A program made the translations under genes and the position numbers. Shown here piece after piece: positions 11,361-23,690 of a stretch of 64,000 nt of DNA. The stretch lies in the NCBI GenBank assembly GCA_941918925.1, contig OW799234.1:105769884-105833883 (forward strand), written 5' to 3'. Under the pieces are notes generated by a model. It worked only from the letters and a program-made list of their open reading frames with translations, made no database searches and was not told where the DNA came from. Within the stretch, counting starts at the first letter, position 1. The number at the start of each line of letters is the position of its first letter. This DNA comes from Phyto melanocephala. Its lineage: Eukaryota > Arthropoda > Insecta > Diptera > Rhinophoridae.

Positions 11361-12387
11361 TTAGTGTCACTGAACATATAGACCCTAGGGTATAGCTATG
11401 TCACCAAAGACATAGCCAGCATTTGGCCGATATTTTGTTTTACGCTTATAGCTCCCACTACCGTAATAAAAAAATTTAGATAATTCACTGAAAACTTTTT
11501 TTTTTTTAGAATTAACATCGTGCGTTTTAGTTGGATTATTATTTCGTAAATATTTTTCTTTTATTTCATTTACTTCTATCCTAAACTCGATTATTTTTAA
11601 TGTGCTTTAAAGTTTACTTGAAAAAATAAGAATGATTATAAAAATTTTAAATTTTTCACACTTTCATCATTGCATTCGTCTCTGTCTTTTAGCAATCACA
11701 ATAGTGGGCGGCAATTGAGGGGGTGTGACAAACGTGCTTTATGTAAAAGAAATTTTATTAAAAAAACGTTTGTTTTTATACACTATTTTATTTTTATTTT
11801 TTTTTTTTTTATATAAAAATTATTTATGCTCCAGTTAGCACTGCATTTGTCTGTAAATGTTTTATATTTTTATGATTTTTATTTGCAAGAGAATCTTTTA
11901 TACAAAATTTAATATTTTTCATGTATGCAAGGGAGAGGAAGTTGGGTGTTTATTTTATTGTACTGGTTCTTGGTTTGTAGAATCACAAGGTGTTTTTTTT
12001 GTGCAAAAGCATAGCAATTGTATTAGATATTATTGCTTTTGTTTAGAGTACAAAGGATTTCCAAGATGGTAAAGGTTACGTGCTTAAAATTTTAATAAAA
12101 TATTTTCTTGAAAAAAAAAACAACAACAAATATATGAACACCAAAAACTAGGGTACTACGTACGAATAAATATAAAGATTTTAAAAAATTTAAAGTTTTA
12201 AACCAAATTGAAAATTGTTTAAAAATAGTCTATAAATAAAATATTATTTATGTGTCAAAAATATTGTCAATGCTTAAATATTTTTATAAAATATTGCCAC
12301 TTGCACAAAACGATTACTTGGGAATTTAAATGAGTTCCCTTAATGTATGTATTTATACACATATTCAGCTAACGTTTTATAAAATTA
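11361..12387. other. No recognised feature
   Basis: AT-rich; a 71-codon ORF at 11857 resembles no known protein. Nothing else seen. Confidence 0.5.
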
Positions 12388-12890
12388 CTAGCTGGCCCGG
12401 CAAAGGTCGTTTTGCCATATAAATAATTTCTAGAAAATATTTTTTAAGTTCAGTATATTTTATTTGTTTTTCACTGCTACTTGTTGTTTCTTTTACTGCA
12501 ATTTATGCACTTTTTTGTGTGTTTATTTTATAATTTATTGAATTGCAGTTTAGTTTATAATTAGATTTTTATTTTCATTCTTCAAACACTGTTTAGGTAT
12601 TTCTTTTACTCCTTTGTTTTGCTTCTTGTTTTCTACCTATAGAACTGCACTAAAAAAAGTGGGCGTTAAAATAGTCGTAATAAAAAAATTATCCTATTAA
12701 TCATTCCAGAGCCTTAATTATATTATGTGAAAATTTCAAGCAGATCTGTCCAGTAGTTTGGACTACCTGAAGGGGCGTGAAAAAAGGCTTGGTGTTGAGG
12801 AGATTGAAAAATAGATGTTGACCGATTCTCAGACCTACGATATGCACACTAAATTTAATGAAAATCGGTAGATATAATTTTTATACTAAA
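12388..12890 (+). repeat. Family B dispersed repeat, copy 4
   Basis: Head ctagctggcccggcaaaggt. The body from 12650 matches copy 2 (5346-5911) in reverse. The tail is degenerate (gatataatttttatac). Confidence 0.7.
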
Positions 12891-14142
12891 AAATAATTAA
12901 GGTCTACGACTTTTTAGCAAAACACCACAAAAACGTTTAAACTAAAAATTTAATAAAGTACCTACTAAGTATTTCAAAACTAAGCGACTCTCAGTTTTTT
13001 TTAAAGATTTTCTTAACAGATTATTTGCCAATTAAATGGTTCCATTTCATATTTTCATTTAAAGAAAACTAAATTTTGTTTTTCTTTATCAACAGAACAA
13101 CATCAACAACAACAAAAACATTATTTTTAGTTTTTTGGCACAACAATTCTTGTTTTTTTTTTTGAAGCCGTTACGGCTCATCGACATTTTTAAACTGCCC
13201 ACAGAAAAATTGTGACCAAAAGCAAATGGAACAACAATAATAAATAATTACCATTCAAAAAATGTAATAAATTCTTAATATTTTTGTTTATTTTGTTTTA
13301 AATATAAAAACAAAATACAACGAAATTATATGTACGTGTATTTCATTTAGACTTTAGTCGTCTTTAATTTAAAATTAAAATTACGAACTGAATGAAATCT
13401 TAATTTATTTGGATTTTTATAATCCAAAGCATACATACTGCTAGTTTTGTGCTTAAAATAAATAATCTTGAGAAATGTGTTGCTAATTAAATATGAAGTT
13501 AAAAAAATATTTAAATACAATTACCTATGTTGTTGCTGTTGTAAGTAAGTGTTTTTCAAGGCGTTGGGATATAAGCAAGGGATTCGACACTGGCTTTTAT
13601 TAGAGTGGCTGCTAGAAGACCTTCTAGCGAAAACCTTTCAAGTGAATTTCCTAATTTTCTGAGTTTAGGAATATTAATTTCACCCGTTAAAATTTTTCTT
13701 CTTGCGCATTTTCTATTTTTTGTTTAATTCCTTGTTATTCTGACAAGGTTTTTAAACTGCTTCAACATTTTTTAGTTATTGCTAAGAATACAAATATTAA
13801 AACATCTTTTTGCCCTTTTTTAAGAAGCGAAGTTAGAGTAACTATCGGATGTTAAGAAGGTAGTTGATATGTTGTCTAAAAGGTTTTTAAGGGAAGTCAT
13901 GGTAGACTGAGATAGTCATTCTGAAGAAGGTGTAAATTCACCTTCCATAATGCCTGAAAGATATAGCCTTGTTTACCGCTGGGCTAGCCTAGATTGTCAT
14001 GCATATTTGTGTAGATGTAGAAGTACAGACGAATCATAAAGACAAAACAAATTTAAAAATACAACAAGCAGGAATGGTAAAGTTAGTACAATTAACATTA
14101 CGGATTAAGTATATTTTAAAAATTCTTTCTTTTTGCTGTGTT
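12891..14142. other. No recognised feature
   Basis: AT-rich. 13560-13990 is slightly GC-richer but I find no coherent reading frame in it. Confidence 0.45.
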
Positions 14143-14150
14143 ATCGAAAC

Positions 14151-15067
14151 CAGAGCTGTTAAATTTGGATTACGATTAGTAATCAATTAGATTACATTTT
14201 AAAAATAATGGTATTGATTACATAATTCCCTTTTGAACAATTCTTGACCATTAATTGATTATGATTACAATTAATCCAAAAGCAATCAAGATTATTTAGG
14301 ATTACGAGAAAATAATCCAAAATAATCAAAAGTATTACAAAAAAGAATTGACCACGTTTAGAATATTTTTGATTATATTTGATTATTTTTTAAAAATTTT
14401 GAATTTACAGCATGCTATACATATATACATTTTATTTTAAAAAATCAACAAAAAAAAAGGAAAAATACGTAAAAAAAATAATAATGAAAAACAAATTCAT
14501 TTAGAATACATTCAATTCCCCAAAAAAAAAGTTTTATAATTTACATATATTTACAATTGGCCTTCATTACAACTAATTTTTCAAAAGAAAATCCAGAGAA
14601 TGATTGCCGCCTTAGACTGTTGACGATCCCGGCAAAAGAAAACAGTCGTTCAACTGGAACTGAAGACGTTAAGGGCGTGTTAAAAAAAATAAATGCATCC
14701 CTTAGTAAATCATATTTTTGCCAACAATAATAATAACACAAACTGAAAAAAACAACAACTAATTAAATAATGGTAGAATTTCACGAAGAAAAATGTATTT
14801 GTATTGCCATAATTTCGCCAAATAAAAAAAAAATAATCAAAAATAATCGAAAATAATCCTTGAAAGTAGTCCCAAAATTTTTTGATTACTTTTGATTATT
14901 TTCTCATAATCCTAAATAATCTTGATTACTTTTGGATATCTGTAATCGTAATCAATTAGTAATCGTGCGAATCTGAAAATAATCGTAATATAATCATTAC
15001 TTCAACTTAAAAAAAAATAATCTAATTACTAATTATTACGAAAAGTAATCATTACTTAACAGCTATG
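14151..15067 (-). mobile_element. Non-autonomous hAT element with transposase tail
   Basis: A complete 917-bp element. The ends are cagagctgttaa and ttaacagctatg (11 of 12 pair), flanked by a perfect 8-bp duplication, atcgaaac (14143-14150 and 15068-15075). Both sides hold long subterminal inverted repeats rich in AATAATC/GATTAC units. On the minus strand 14541-14741 encodes FFNTPLTSSVPVERLFSFAG, then SFEKLVVMKAN. This is the hAT C-terminal dimerisation motif (S-x-P-V-E-R-x-F-S.., E-x-L-V-x-x-K-x-N). The catalytic domain is deleted, so it would need a transposase supplied elsewhere. Confidence 0.92.
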
Positions 15068-15234
15068 ATCGAAACCTACTTTAAATAGTAAAAACACTAC
15101 AAAGAGTTTAACAACTTCAATCAGACATGCCAAGATTGGGACATAAAAGGTTTAACTTTACACCAATAAATCATTAATACAATTTCAAAATGTTTACAAT
15201 GTCTGTCTGTACGTGTGTTGATTTTGTATAACAA

Positions 15235-15807
15235 CCCAGCAAAAACAGACATGTTTTGATTTTAACATTAACCTGAGACGCCAGATTCTGGGTCAACGAA
15301 TACTTGTAAGTAAAACTTGTCTTTCCGCAGTTGAACTGGGAAAGATCCATACCTTCGTAAACAGGACAGGATGGCTGAGGAACGACGGCCAGAGGACATA
15401 GACAAACAGGCGATGGTGCCTACGGTATCACAACGGGACCCTCGGAGGACCCAAGTGAGCTATGCCTTCGGGCGGCTGCCGGATCTAACCTAACCTAACA
15501 TTAACATTGCGTCATTGAAGATTCTGTATTTATATCAATACATTATTAAAACTCATTTTAATCTAATAAGTGCACAAAACGCATTTATATTAGGTGAAAA
15601 GACCCCCATATATCATGAGTTCGTAATGTTTGTTTACATGAATTGGGTAAAATATTAAAATATTTTGCATGCATTTTAAAGCACATCATATATGACAAGC
15701 TATTTTGAATTTAATGAGGCATGAAAAATACATTCTCTTGCGCTATTGATTTAGTAGTCATGAAAAATGCCGTTCACTCTGAACTAGTGCAAATTTTTTT
15801 TGCTGGG
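15235..15807. mobile_element. CCCAGC-ended element carrying a LINE insertion
   Basis: Starts cccagcaaaaacagacatgt and ends ttttttttgctggg, the same termini as 4731-5033. Without the nested LINE end at 15273-15496 it would be about 340 bp. No clear target duplication. Confidence 0.6.
15273..15496 (+). mobile_element. 5'-truncated LINE 3' end with target duplication
   Basis: A GC-richer 224-bp insert ending in taacctaacctaac. It is flanked by aacattaac at 15264-15272 and 15497-15505. A short frame reads AVELGKIHTFVNRTGWLRND before a stop. This resembles the ORF2 C-terminus seen in the copy at 21998-22320 (SIRRYIEGTGFLD, stop), so I take it as the tail of a related non-LTR element. The TAACC tail could be mistaken for telomere repeat, but it is only three units. 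Confidence 0.75.
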
Positions 15808-15808
15808 A

Positions 15809-16901
15809 AATATTGTAATTTTTATTGAAACAAAAATAATTTATATATTTCTAGACTTTTAAGCTGAAAAATTAAATAAATGAAGGTCAATTGGCGACCA
15901 CCAGGTGACTACTAGTCTGCCAAAAAATAAATAAATAAAAAAGCGAGAAGTAAAATCTTTTAGAATAACTAAAAATCAAAGTGTTTCAAAAGAAATGGAA
16001 TTCGCAACCGCAATCCATTTAATTCGATGAATCGAGTTTCGAGATCAAAATTTCATTTCATCAACATTTAATTTCTATTGCAATAATCATAATTAATTAT
16101 TACTGACAGTTGAATACTGAAACGAAATTCTGTAACGACAATCGTTACATTACGCTTTCAAAATTTAATTATGCGATTACTTATAATTCTGGTTATCACA
16201 AGCTAAACTAATTCCTATGTATGTAAACAGGTGCAGTTTAGTTGACCTCAAGTTAAGTAATTTTTAAAATTTTAAAAAATTAAATAAAGCATTTCCAAAA
16301 AAATCTTTCAACAACTATGTATAGAAATACGTTGTATATATGTCTGTCAGCATCTCAGGTTATAAAAATGTCAGACATGTACAATATAGTCTTTACATCA
16401 GAAATGGCCAAAGTCTTTTACATAATAAAAAAAAATTACAACTATAAAAGGTAGGTGGTCAAAGTGTTATTTCGACAGCAAATTAATTTGTGAAATATTT
16501 ATAAAACTTTATGTGAGCATGTTTCAAATAAAAAACAAACAATTTAAAAACAATACACATCATAGTAAAGTATAAATAGAAATCTTCTTGGAATATACAT
16601 AAATACAAAATAAAAAACTCTGTTGAAAAAAGCAATAAAAAGTGTGCCAAGTCATTAAAATTAATTTTGCCCCATTAGACCTTGGTTCGGATAAAAAAAA
16701 ATTAATAACAAAAAAGTGTAATGATCTAAGATAAAACCAGCAAAAAGACGTTCGAATGAAAATAAAAAATACATGGGGTAACCTAAAAAATATTTGATGA
16801 TAAATTTATTTTGAACGAAATAAATATCATGAAAGGTAAAGGTATTTAATGAATTATATTCAAAAGTGAGAAGTAATACCCTGTAAATTCTCTATACAAT
16901 T
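15809..16901. other. No recognised feature
   Basis: AT-rich; nothing supported. Confidence 0.5.
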
Positions 16902-17074
16902 GGCTAATTCGCCAGGTGTCCTAAATATTGTATTGTGTATAAAATTTAATTTCCCAAAAATTTTAAAACGATTTAAATGTTTTGTGTAGTTTATTGTAAA
17001 TTTGCTATACCTTTTAATTATTTTTAATTACGACATTATTACAATACAACATTTAGGACACCATGTGAATCAGC
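16902..17074. mobile_element. Hairpin MITE, GGTGTCC family, copy 1
   Basis: Left arm ggctaattcgccaggtgtcc then taaatattgtattgt. The right arm is its imperfect complement, ending aggacaccatgtgaatcagc. Related arms recur at 17209-17303 and 37080-37216. Confidence 0.65.
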
Positions 17075-17208
17075 CAGATGTGTTGTTGCAAAGCTAGAAT
17101 CGGTAAAATTTTACCGAGAAGCGACTACCCAACAAAAAGGATTCGTTAGCTAATAAAATTAATATCTATGGACTTTCTAAAAAAACAGCACTTGCGTTAC
17201 TTAAAATG

Positions 17209-17303
17209 GTAAATTCGCAAGGTGTCCTTCCCAAGTGTCGTATTGTTATATGATAATTTTCTAAAATGTCTAAATTAGCAATACGACTCCTTGTAAATGC
17301 ACC
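17209..17303. mobile_element. Hairpin MITE, GGTGTCC family, copy 2 (degenerate)
   Basis: Left arm aaattcgcaaggtgtcc with aagtgtcgtattgt; right arm agcaatacgactccttgtaa. It is shorter and more diverged than the other two. Confidence 0.5.
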
Positions 17304-17339
17304 AAACCTTTTAGGTGATCAATAACAAACAACATATCA

Positions 17340-17990
17340 AACAAGTAAGAGCGCTATATTCGGCAGTGCCATATCTTAATATACCCTTCACAAAAATGTA
17401 AATAGGCAACTATAAGCTTGTGATTTGCACTTGCTAAACTTTTGCTATTGTCGATTCATGGTATGTCATCATGTATGTAGCTACATACCTTCTAACTGTT
17501 TGTGATCACGGCGTGCAAGGTGCAGTAAACGAACGAAAAACCCTGTATTACATACATTCATACGCATGAATAAGCAAACAAAATATATAAACTTCAACAA
17601 CACAAACATTTTGAACCATCATATACAACACTGCCAGCTTTTGTTGTTGCTGTTTTTTAGAATTTAGTTGTTGCAATCCTAATAAAAAATAACAAACGTG
17701 ATTTTTCCCTTATATCTCATCCGCTAATTAGTAGAAATAGCTAATTTTCAATAACAAAATTCTTGAAAGCATTGCTGATAAATTGATTTTACACAGAAGT
17801 TCATAGAATATAAGGGGGCTTCAAAAAGATGATTTCAACGATCACACGGACAGACAGACGGACGGACATAGCTTATCGACTTCTCTATCTATAAGGATTC
17901 AAAATATAAATACTTTATAAGTTCGCACATGAATACTATAGAAAATAAAAATGGAATGACAATTTATGTTAATATACCCTTTTACACTCT
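17340..17990 (-). repeat. Family A dispersed repeat, copy 1
   Basis: Begins aacaagtaagagcgctatat, the complement of the family A 3' end, then the cggcagtgcc half of the terminal hairpin and atacccttcac. It ends at atatacccttttacac. A gacagacagacggacggaca tract lies near 17848. Confidence 0.75.
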
Positions 17991-18236
17991 ACTGTGAATT
18001 GTAAAAAAATAAATTATATTGATCTTTGAATACGTAAACGTATTTGAATTTTTAAAACTTTTGAAAAAATTTTTATTAAATTTTCGAATTTTTTTAGTAA
18101 GCAGGAAAAAACCAAATAATAATTATTATGAAAAAATAGTTGATTCTGTTTTACGTGATACCACTGATACTGTTATGGGTACTTAGAAAGACGCCGATTA
18201 AGGCATACAAAGCATCTTAAACACATTTTACTTTAA

Positions 18237-18772
18237 AGCTGGATTCACCCATGAAATTTTAGTTCAGAACAAATTTTTTTTATATTAAGTTTGACGTTTT
18301 ACTTTTGAGAGAGAGAGATTATTTTGTTCAGAAAGTTTTTTCTTGAATTGGTTTAATTTTAATTCTTGTTCAGAAGAAACTGAATTGGGATGCCATTTTT
18401 TTCAATATTTACATGAAAATTGAATTTGGTTGCCACATCACACAGTGTCAGTGCATTTATTATACAAAAATAAATTTATTTTGCAAACAAATTGACTTTA
18501 TGCACTTCAATTAAATATAATAATTTTAGTTTTCATCTATCCGACATTTTCTTCACATATATTTTAATGAAATAATTTACGTTTGTTTTTATTTACATAG
18601 TTTGCTAGCGGTGCTGCCACTTTGTACAACTGTTTGCATTTTTATATTATATGGCAGCTTTGTTTTTTCAGACAAATTTTTTGAAATGGGTGAATCGTTC
18701 TGCAGAAAACTCTCAGTAAAAAATGTTATTCTCCGGAAAAAGTTTTGTTCAGAACAAATGGGTGAATTCACC
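18237..18772. mobile_element. MITE with TTAA target, piggyBac-like target choice
   Basis: Flanked by TTAA (18233-18236 and 18773-18776). The ends agctggattcacccat and atgggtgaattcacc form inverted repeats. The motif gttcagaa occurs four or more times inside (near 18260, 18337, 18370 and 18745). The two 60-codon ORFs inside are complementary by-products. Confidence 0.65.
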
Positions 18773-18776
18773 TTAA

Positions 18777-19490
18777 GGATTTAAAACTTTAACATTTGCT
18801 TTATTTCAACTTAAGATGTTTTGTCAAAAGTTCACAGATTTAAAAATCAAGTGTTAAATAATATTGGATTTCACAATTTCACGTTTCTAGAAAGCGTTCA
18901 TGATACCATCTGTGGAATTTCGACAAAACGACTTATTTATATTATATTTTAAACACTTAAAAATTTTCTTTTCTCGACTTAAGATTCCGCAGACATATTT
19001 AAACTAATTACTGGTTCAAAAACCACTGTTTGTAAACATAAACTTAAACATCTTATTAAAAATTCTATAAAACAAAATCTGCAATGTATATAAAACGTAC
19101 ATATCTCAGAAAGAATGCACTTTATATTTAGTGTAATTATTATTATTATTATTTTTTAAAGTGACAACTCTGAAATTTGACAGCTGTCACATCCGTTTGT
19201 TTTGATTATTAAAAATAGAGCGCTTAACGAATAAACAAGGCGTAAAATTTGTGAAAACTTTCTAAAAAAAATTTGCAGTCGAGAAAGTGCACCCAATGTG
19301 TCAGTCATTTGAAGAGCGTTAAAATGCAAAAAAAAACTGTATTGTTTATTGACGGTCTCTTGAAAACAATTCTGTTTTAAACGAAATTGTCGTCAGCAAC
19401 CTGAAAACATCAACATAGTTATTATTTCACAATGCACTACCCATCGAATTTCGAAAAAGAACCTTAACCATTATGCGTAGAAAATTCAGC
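18777..19490. other. No recognised feature
   Basis: AT-rich with a (TTA)n run near 19138; nothing else seen. Confidence 0.5.
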
Positions 19491-19502
19491 TTTACAGCTT
19501 TA

Positions 19503-19744
19503 GGTAAGTAGGTAGGTAGGTAGGTAAGGCTGGTGCAAAGTTACCCTCACACCTTCACCCGAAGACCATTACGGTCCATTGTGCGCCTTAATATAGAAAT
19601 GAAGAGAAGAATAGAATAAGAATAGAAATATTTAGAATAGAAGAGAAAGAGAAGCAGACCAGTCCAGAGTCTCTGGCAGGAAGCGAACCCGCAACCCCCA
19701 AACTATCAAACCAGCACACTACTGACTAGTCCACCGGGGTACCC
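19503..19744 (-). mobile_element. tRNA-derived SINE, copy 2
   Basis: Same family and orientation as 10042-10261: on the plus strand a (GGTA)n start, then ggctggtgcaaagttaccct, and a tRNA-like block ending tccaccggggtaccc. The B-box here reads ggttcgcttcc. Imperfect flanking repeats tttacagcttta (19491-19502) and tttagagcttta (19745-19756) fit an old target duplication. Confidence 0.8.
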
Positions 19745-19756
19745 TTTAGAGCTTTA

Positions 19757-20160
19757 ATTAGTAGACCATTGAAATCGCCGGCAACTCTTTCAATGTGTAA
19801 TGGATTAAAGTGAAATCAATGGATTAAAGTGAATTATGCAATCCATGAGCCTTCTTTTTTTTAAAGACGAGGCCGAAATCCCAGTGACTAACAAAGTTTT
19901 TTTGACATTGATGACAAGATAGTTTCAGGAAGACCGCATCAGAATCAATTTATTGTTGTAACGATTTCCAGAATAAATTATCTCTAATTCTGTGGTCCAA
20001 TTCTGATGTCAACTAACCACCAGAATCATACGACTTACGGCCGTGTGATGTTTTATGTGAATAAATCAAATAATTCCCAATCTCAAATCCCAGGTCCAAC
20101 GCTCATACAGACACAGCCACTTCTCTGAGAAAGTCATAAAAAATTGCATAAAACAAAGTA
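19757..20160. other. Possible transposase debris, unassigned
   Basis: Slightly GC-richer than its surroundings (19780-20110) with no readable frame. The phrases ccaattctgatgtcaactaa and catacgacttacggccgtgt hint at an old mariner C-terminus, but stops prevent a call. Confidence 0.3.
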
Positions 20161-20682
20161 ATACTATGTTCACACAGGCGCCTTAATTGTCAATTTATAA
20201 TATTATCGCAATTAAAGGCCTTATTGAGCTCAATTTACCATACTAAAAATTATTTTTAAATTGAGCAATATATACTTTATTGTTTCACTTATTGCCTTAA
20301 ACGCGAAAAACAACTCTTGAGAAGTATGTTCAGTGAGAAGAAAATTCTATAGGTGGCATTTCTAATGTCAAACAAATAAATATACAAAAAATAAAAATTA
20401 GGAAAATGAAAAATTTTTGAAGAAAATTTTAAAAAAATGTTTGAATAAATTTAAATACATACATTTACGTATATATATGTATGAATATAATTGTAAATAT
20501 ATTTTTTCAACAGGAAAAACACTGAAAAGAAGGCATTATTTGATTTGGTATAAATACATCGTATTTTACAGCTATCAAATGCTAATGGAGTAAGATAAAT
20601 TGAGTATGTCTGAACACTTATTTTAATTGCTCAATCAACACTAAATTGAAACAATTAAAAATATCTGTCTGAACAGGGTATA
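20161..20682. mobile_element. Degenerate MITE
   Basis: Left end tactatgttcacacaggcgc and right end atctgtctgaacagggtata pair imperfectly, and the inner caattaa motifs pair too. AT-rich centre. A weak call. Confidence 0.4.
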
Positions 20683-20955
20683 ATGGCCTGTCATCAGAGC
20701 CGTGGGGTACAATTAATGGATATTTCATGTTTTATCGGAACATGTCTTCTTTACAATCCTAAAAAAATTACATTTATCTCTAAAAATACGTGCTTTTATT
20801 TTTAAAATAAAAATTGCATTCTTACTGAGACACCCTTTATAATGAAAAAATAATTATCAATTTAATTAAAATTTTTAAATCTTCTTCGCTCCAGTCAGGC
20901 AAAATAAGCAGATTAAGAATTTATCTACTAAAAGCGATAACGCATTTATAGAAAA

Positions 20956-21625
20956 CTAGCTAATACCTGGTGTGCTTCGCCACCCCAAATTTTAGTATTT
21001 AATTCATATGGCAGGTGCCACGCCCACTATTGTTAATGCACCCATTTTTTCCATAAATGTTTATTTGAATATCAAAGTTGCTTTTTCAAAATTTTAGTAG
21101 TCTAATCGATAACGTCTTCCAGATATACGAATTTTAGTATTTAATTCATATGGTAGGTGCCACGCCCACTACTGCTAATGCACCCATTTTTTCTATAAAT
21201 GTTTATTCAAATATCAAAGTTGCTCTTGCAAAATTTTACTACTCTAATCGATATCGTTTTTCAAATATACGAATTTTAGTATTTAATTCATGTGGCCACG
21301 CCTACTGTTGCAAATACACCCATTTTTTACCCAAATGTTCGTGAGGTTGTCAAAGTTTACCGTACTTAATTTGAAGACTCTAGCTGCATTAACTTTCGTG
21401 ATATATAATATTTCATACTTATTCTTTAATAGGGCGTGGCACCGCGCCCGCTTACAATTTCAAACCAAGGTATAGCCCATAGTTCCTTCCAGACATACAG
21501 AAAGATTCTGTGAAAATTTCAAGGAAATCGGTCCAGCCGTTTAACCGTCTACAAAGCACAAACAAACATATAAACATATAAACATACAAACATACAAACA
21601 CACATTGATTTTTATATATATAGAT
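20956..21625 (+). repeat. Family B dispersed repeat, copy 5, with 141-bp direct repeats
   Basis: Head ctagctaatacctggtgtgc; tail tttttatatatatagat. The body has a direct repeat of about 141 bp: aattttagtatttaattcat occurs near 20989, 21130 and 21272, each followed by a ccacgcc(c/t)act motif. Near the 3' end is the phrase aatcggtccagccgtttaac, then short (acaaacat)n. Confidence 0.8.
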
Positions 21626-21997
21626 TAATGAAAATACTTTGTATTTTCTTAACGTTTCAAAATTGATTTTTATAGAAACATTTTCGGTATAACAAGTTGG
21701 CAAGAATTTGTTTGGGTTACCCAACAATGTATTTTGGAAACAATAAAATCAACATGATAATAAAAAGTCTATTATATTAAGTTTTAGCGCTAACAAATTA
21801 AAATAATAGAGAAGAAAAAAGATGATGGCACACTTTTCTTTTTGGATTTGAGTTGTTTAAGTAGATGATGCCATACGCAAAACGTGACGTAGTTTTATTT
21901 AATTTGTAGGTCAGAGGTTCCCCAATTGGAAAGCAGAGATCTTTAAAAAAAATTAAAGTTAATAAAATATATATATAAGTTAATATATATATATAAT

Positions 21998-22320
21998 AGG
22001 AAGAGGATGAGACCCTGGTACACTACCTCTGTCATTGTCCTGCGTTTGGGCATATTAGGCGCGAAAATTTTACAGTAGATAATATGCCGAACTTGGAATA
22101 CCTGGGGAACTCGAAATGGAGATCCATAAGGCGTTACATTGAGGGGACTGGTTTCTTGGACTAGTCCGTTATTTATGGGAAATTATGTTTATGGTTTTTT
22201 GTTTGGGAATTCCGTTTTCCACATGGAGCGCACAACATGCCAACTGGGCATAGGTGTATACCTGTCATGGGTTTGGGCTTTTATACCCCTCCTTTTCAAC
22301 CTAACCTAACCTAACCTAAT
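21998..22320 (+). pseudogene. 5'-truncated LINE 3' end (ORF2 C-terminus and 3' UTR)
   Basis: One open frame reads EEDETLVHYLCHCPAFGHIR, then RENFTVDNMPNLEYLGNSKW and RSIRRYIEGTGFLD before a TAG near 22161. The Cys/His cluster VHYLCHCPAF is typical of the C-terminus of non-LTR ORF2 proteins. About 160 bp of 3' UTR follow and end in (taacc)n. The 11-mer taataaaatat occurs at the 3' junction and upstream at 21960-21970, a possible target duplication in AT-rich sequence. Confidence 0.85.
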
Positions 22321-22327
22321 AAAATAT

Positions 22328-22780
22328 TTAAAAATACCACTTACTCTATTAATTGTGAAATGTTAAATATCTGAAAACAACATTGCAAAACTATATACTC
22401 GTATTAACATATTCTGTAGCAACAGATTAAGAACGTGTATTTTGTTTGCTTCCCTTTTAGAGCACCCCCGCACTGACCAGTGCAATAAAAGCATCAACAA
22501 ATTTTTTTATTCTGTTTATCTTTTGTAGACAGACACCCACACCTTTGACTGGGAGAATTTACGTAGAAGATTTTCTCGTTATAAATAAAAAGTGAACATC
22601 TGAGTATTTCAGTTGTCTCAAATTGATTATTTATTGCATAAAATATGTTGAGCTTTATTTGACATTAATATTTTTGTGCAGTTCTTTTATTTTGCTAGTT
22701 TTAAATAATTAAAATACTTGAAGCTATTTTAAGAGTTGTACTCTATTATTTATATATTATAGTTTTAAATAATTAGGGCC
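22328..22780. other. No recognised feature
   Basis: AT-rich; nothing supported. Confidence 0.5.
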
Positions 22781-22887
22781 GTATTCATAAAAAATATTTT
22801 AGGCTTTTTAAATGCTTATTTGACAGATGTTGTAGAGAAATTTGTCAAATAAGCCTTTAATAAACCTGAAATATATTTTATGAATAC
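22781..22887. mobile_element. Short hairpin MITE (about 107 bp)
   Basis: The left arm gtattcataaaaaatatttt with gcttatttgaca pairs with the right arm tgtcaaataagc and aaatatattttatgaatac. Almost the whole element is one stem. Confidence 0.7.
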
Positions 22888-23329
22888 AGCAGTTAGAATA
22901 TTTAAAACAATTTTAAGAGTACAAAATTTTTTTAAGTTTCAAAATTTAAATTAAATTTACCAACAAACGAAAAAATCTAAATTACAAATAGAAAAAAATT
23001 AAAATGAATGAAAAACTATACAACAGACTTTTATTAAGATTTTAAAAACAAATATTAAGAATGCATAGAGAAAAATTTACCGACTTCAAAAAAATTCTAT
23101 GACATTAAGTTATTGCAAACCTGTTCTTTATGTACGTTTTAGATAAAAAAATAAATTTGAAGTTATTTAGTGGCTCGAAATTGTTCGACTGCTGATCTAT
23201 TAAAGCAAAAGATACAATTCGTGGATTTAATTTAAGCTGCGGCGTAGATGAAACATCGCCAAAACTGTATCGCAAATAAAATCGCACAAAATAAAATCTT
23301 GATTCTATGAATTTTTGGATTGAAGTTAC

Positions 23330-23690
23330 ACGTATGCCGCTAGCAGCTCAACCAGAAGATGGGCCATGTTCATATACTTTACGGCAACGAGGAAGACTAT
23401 CTGAAAAGAAAGTTGAAGAAAAACTCATCTACTTAGTCTTTAAACGCAGAAATTAGCGACACCTCAAGCCGCGACGAATCACTGCCGCCTCCACTTCCCT
23501 TCACTTCAGAAAATTTTTCAAAAAGTTCCACCACAAGAGATTCGCCAAAAGCAGAAACTGCACATTTCAATCTTTGTACAAGCTAAATGCGCCGGTTGGT
23601 GTAAGGCTTGCGATAAGAGTACCCTTATAACATACAATAAATGCAATGTGTTTTTCTATATGAAGGAAAACTGAAATTGTCTTGCAAGTT
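23330..23690 (+). pseudogene. Probable piggyBac-like transposase C-terminus, decayed
   Basis: One frame gives KMGHVHILYGNEEDYLKRKL, a TAG, then SDTSSRDESLPPPLPFTSEN and KAETAHFNLCTS. After a frame change it gives KCAGWCKACDKSTLI and YNKCNVFFYMKENXNCLAS, X being a stop. The spaced C-x2-C ... KCNV-x4-12-C pattern after a Ser/Pro-rich linker and an H resembles the Cys-rich tail of piggyBac transposases. Two stops and a frameshift show it is dead. The family call is by motif only; another Cys-rich protein is possible. Confidence 0.5.

Noticed and set aside
22296..22320. (TAACC)n as telomere-like repeat
   Set aside because: Only a few units, and they form the 3' tail of a LINE; the same tail occurs at 15483-15499.
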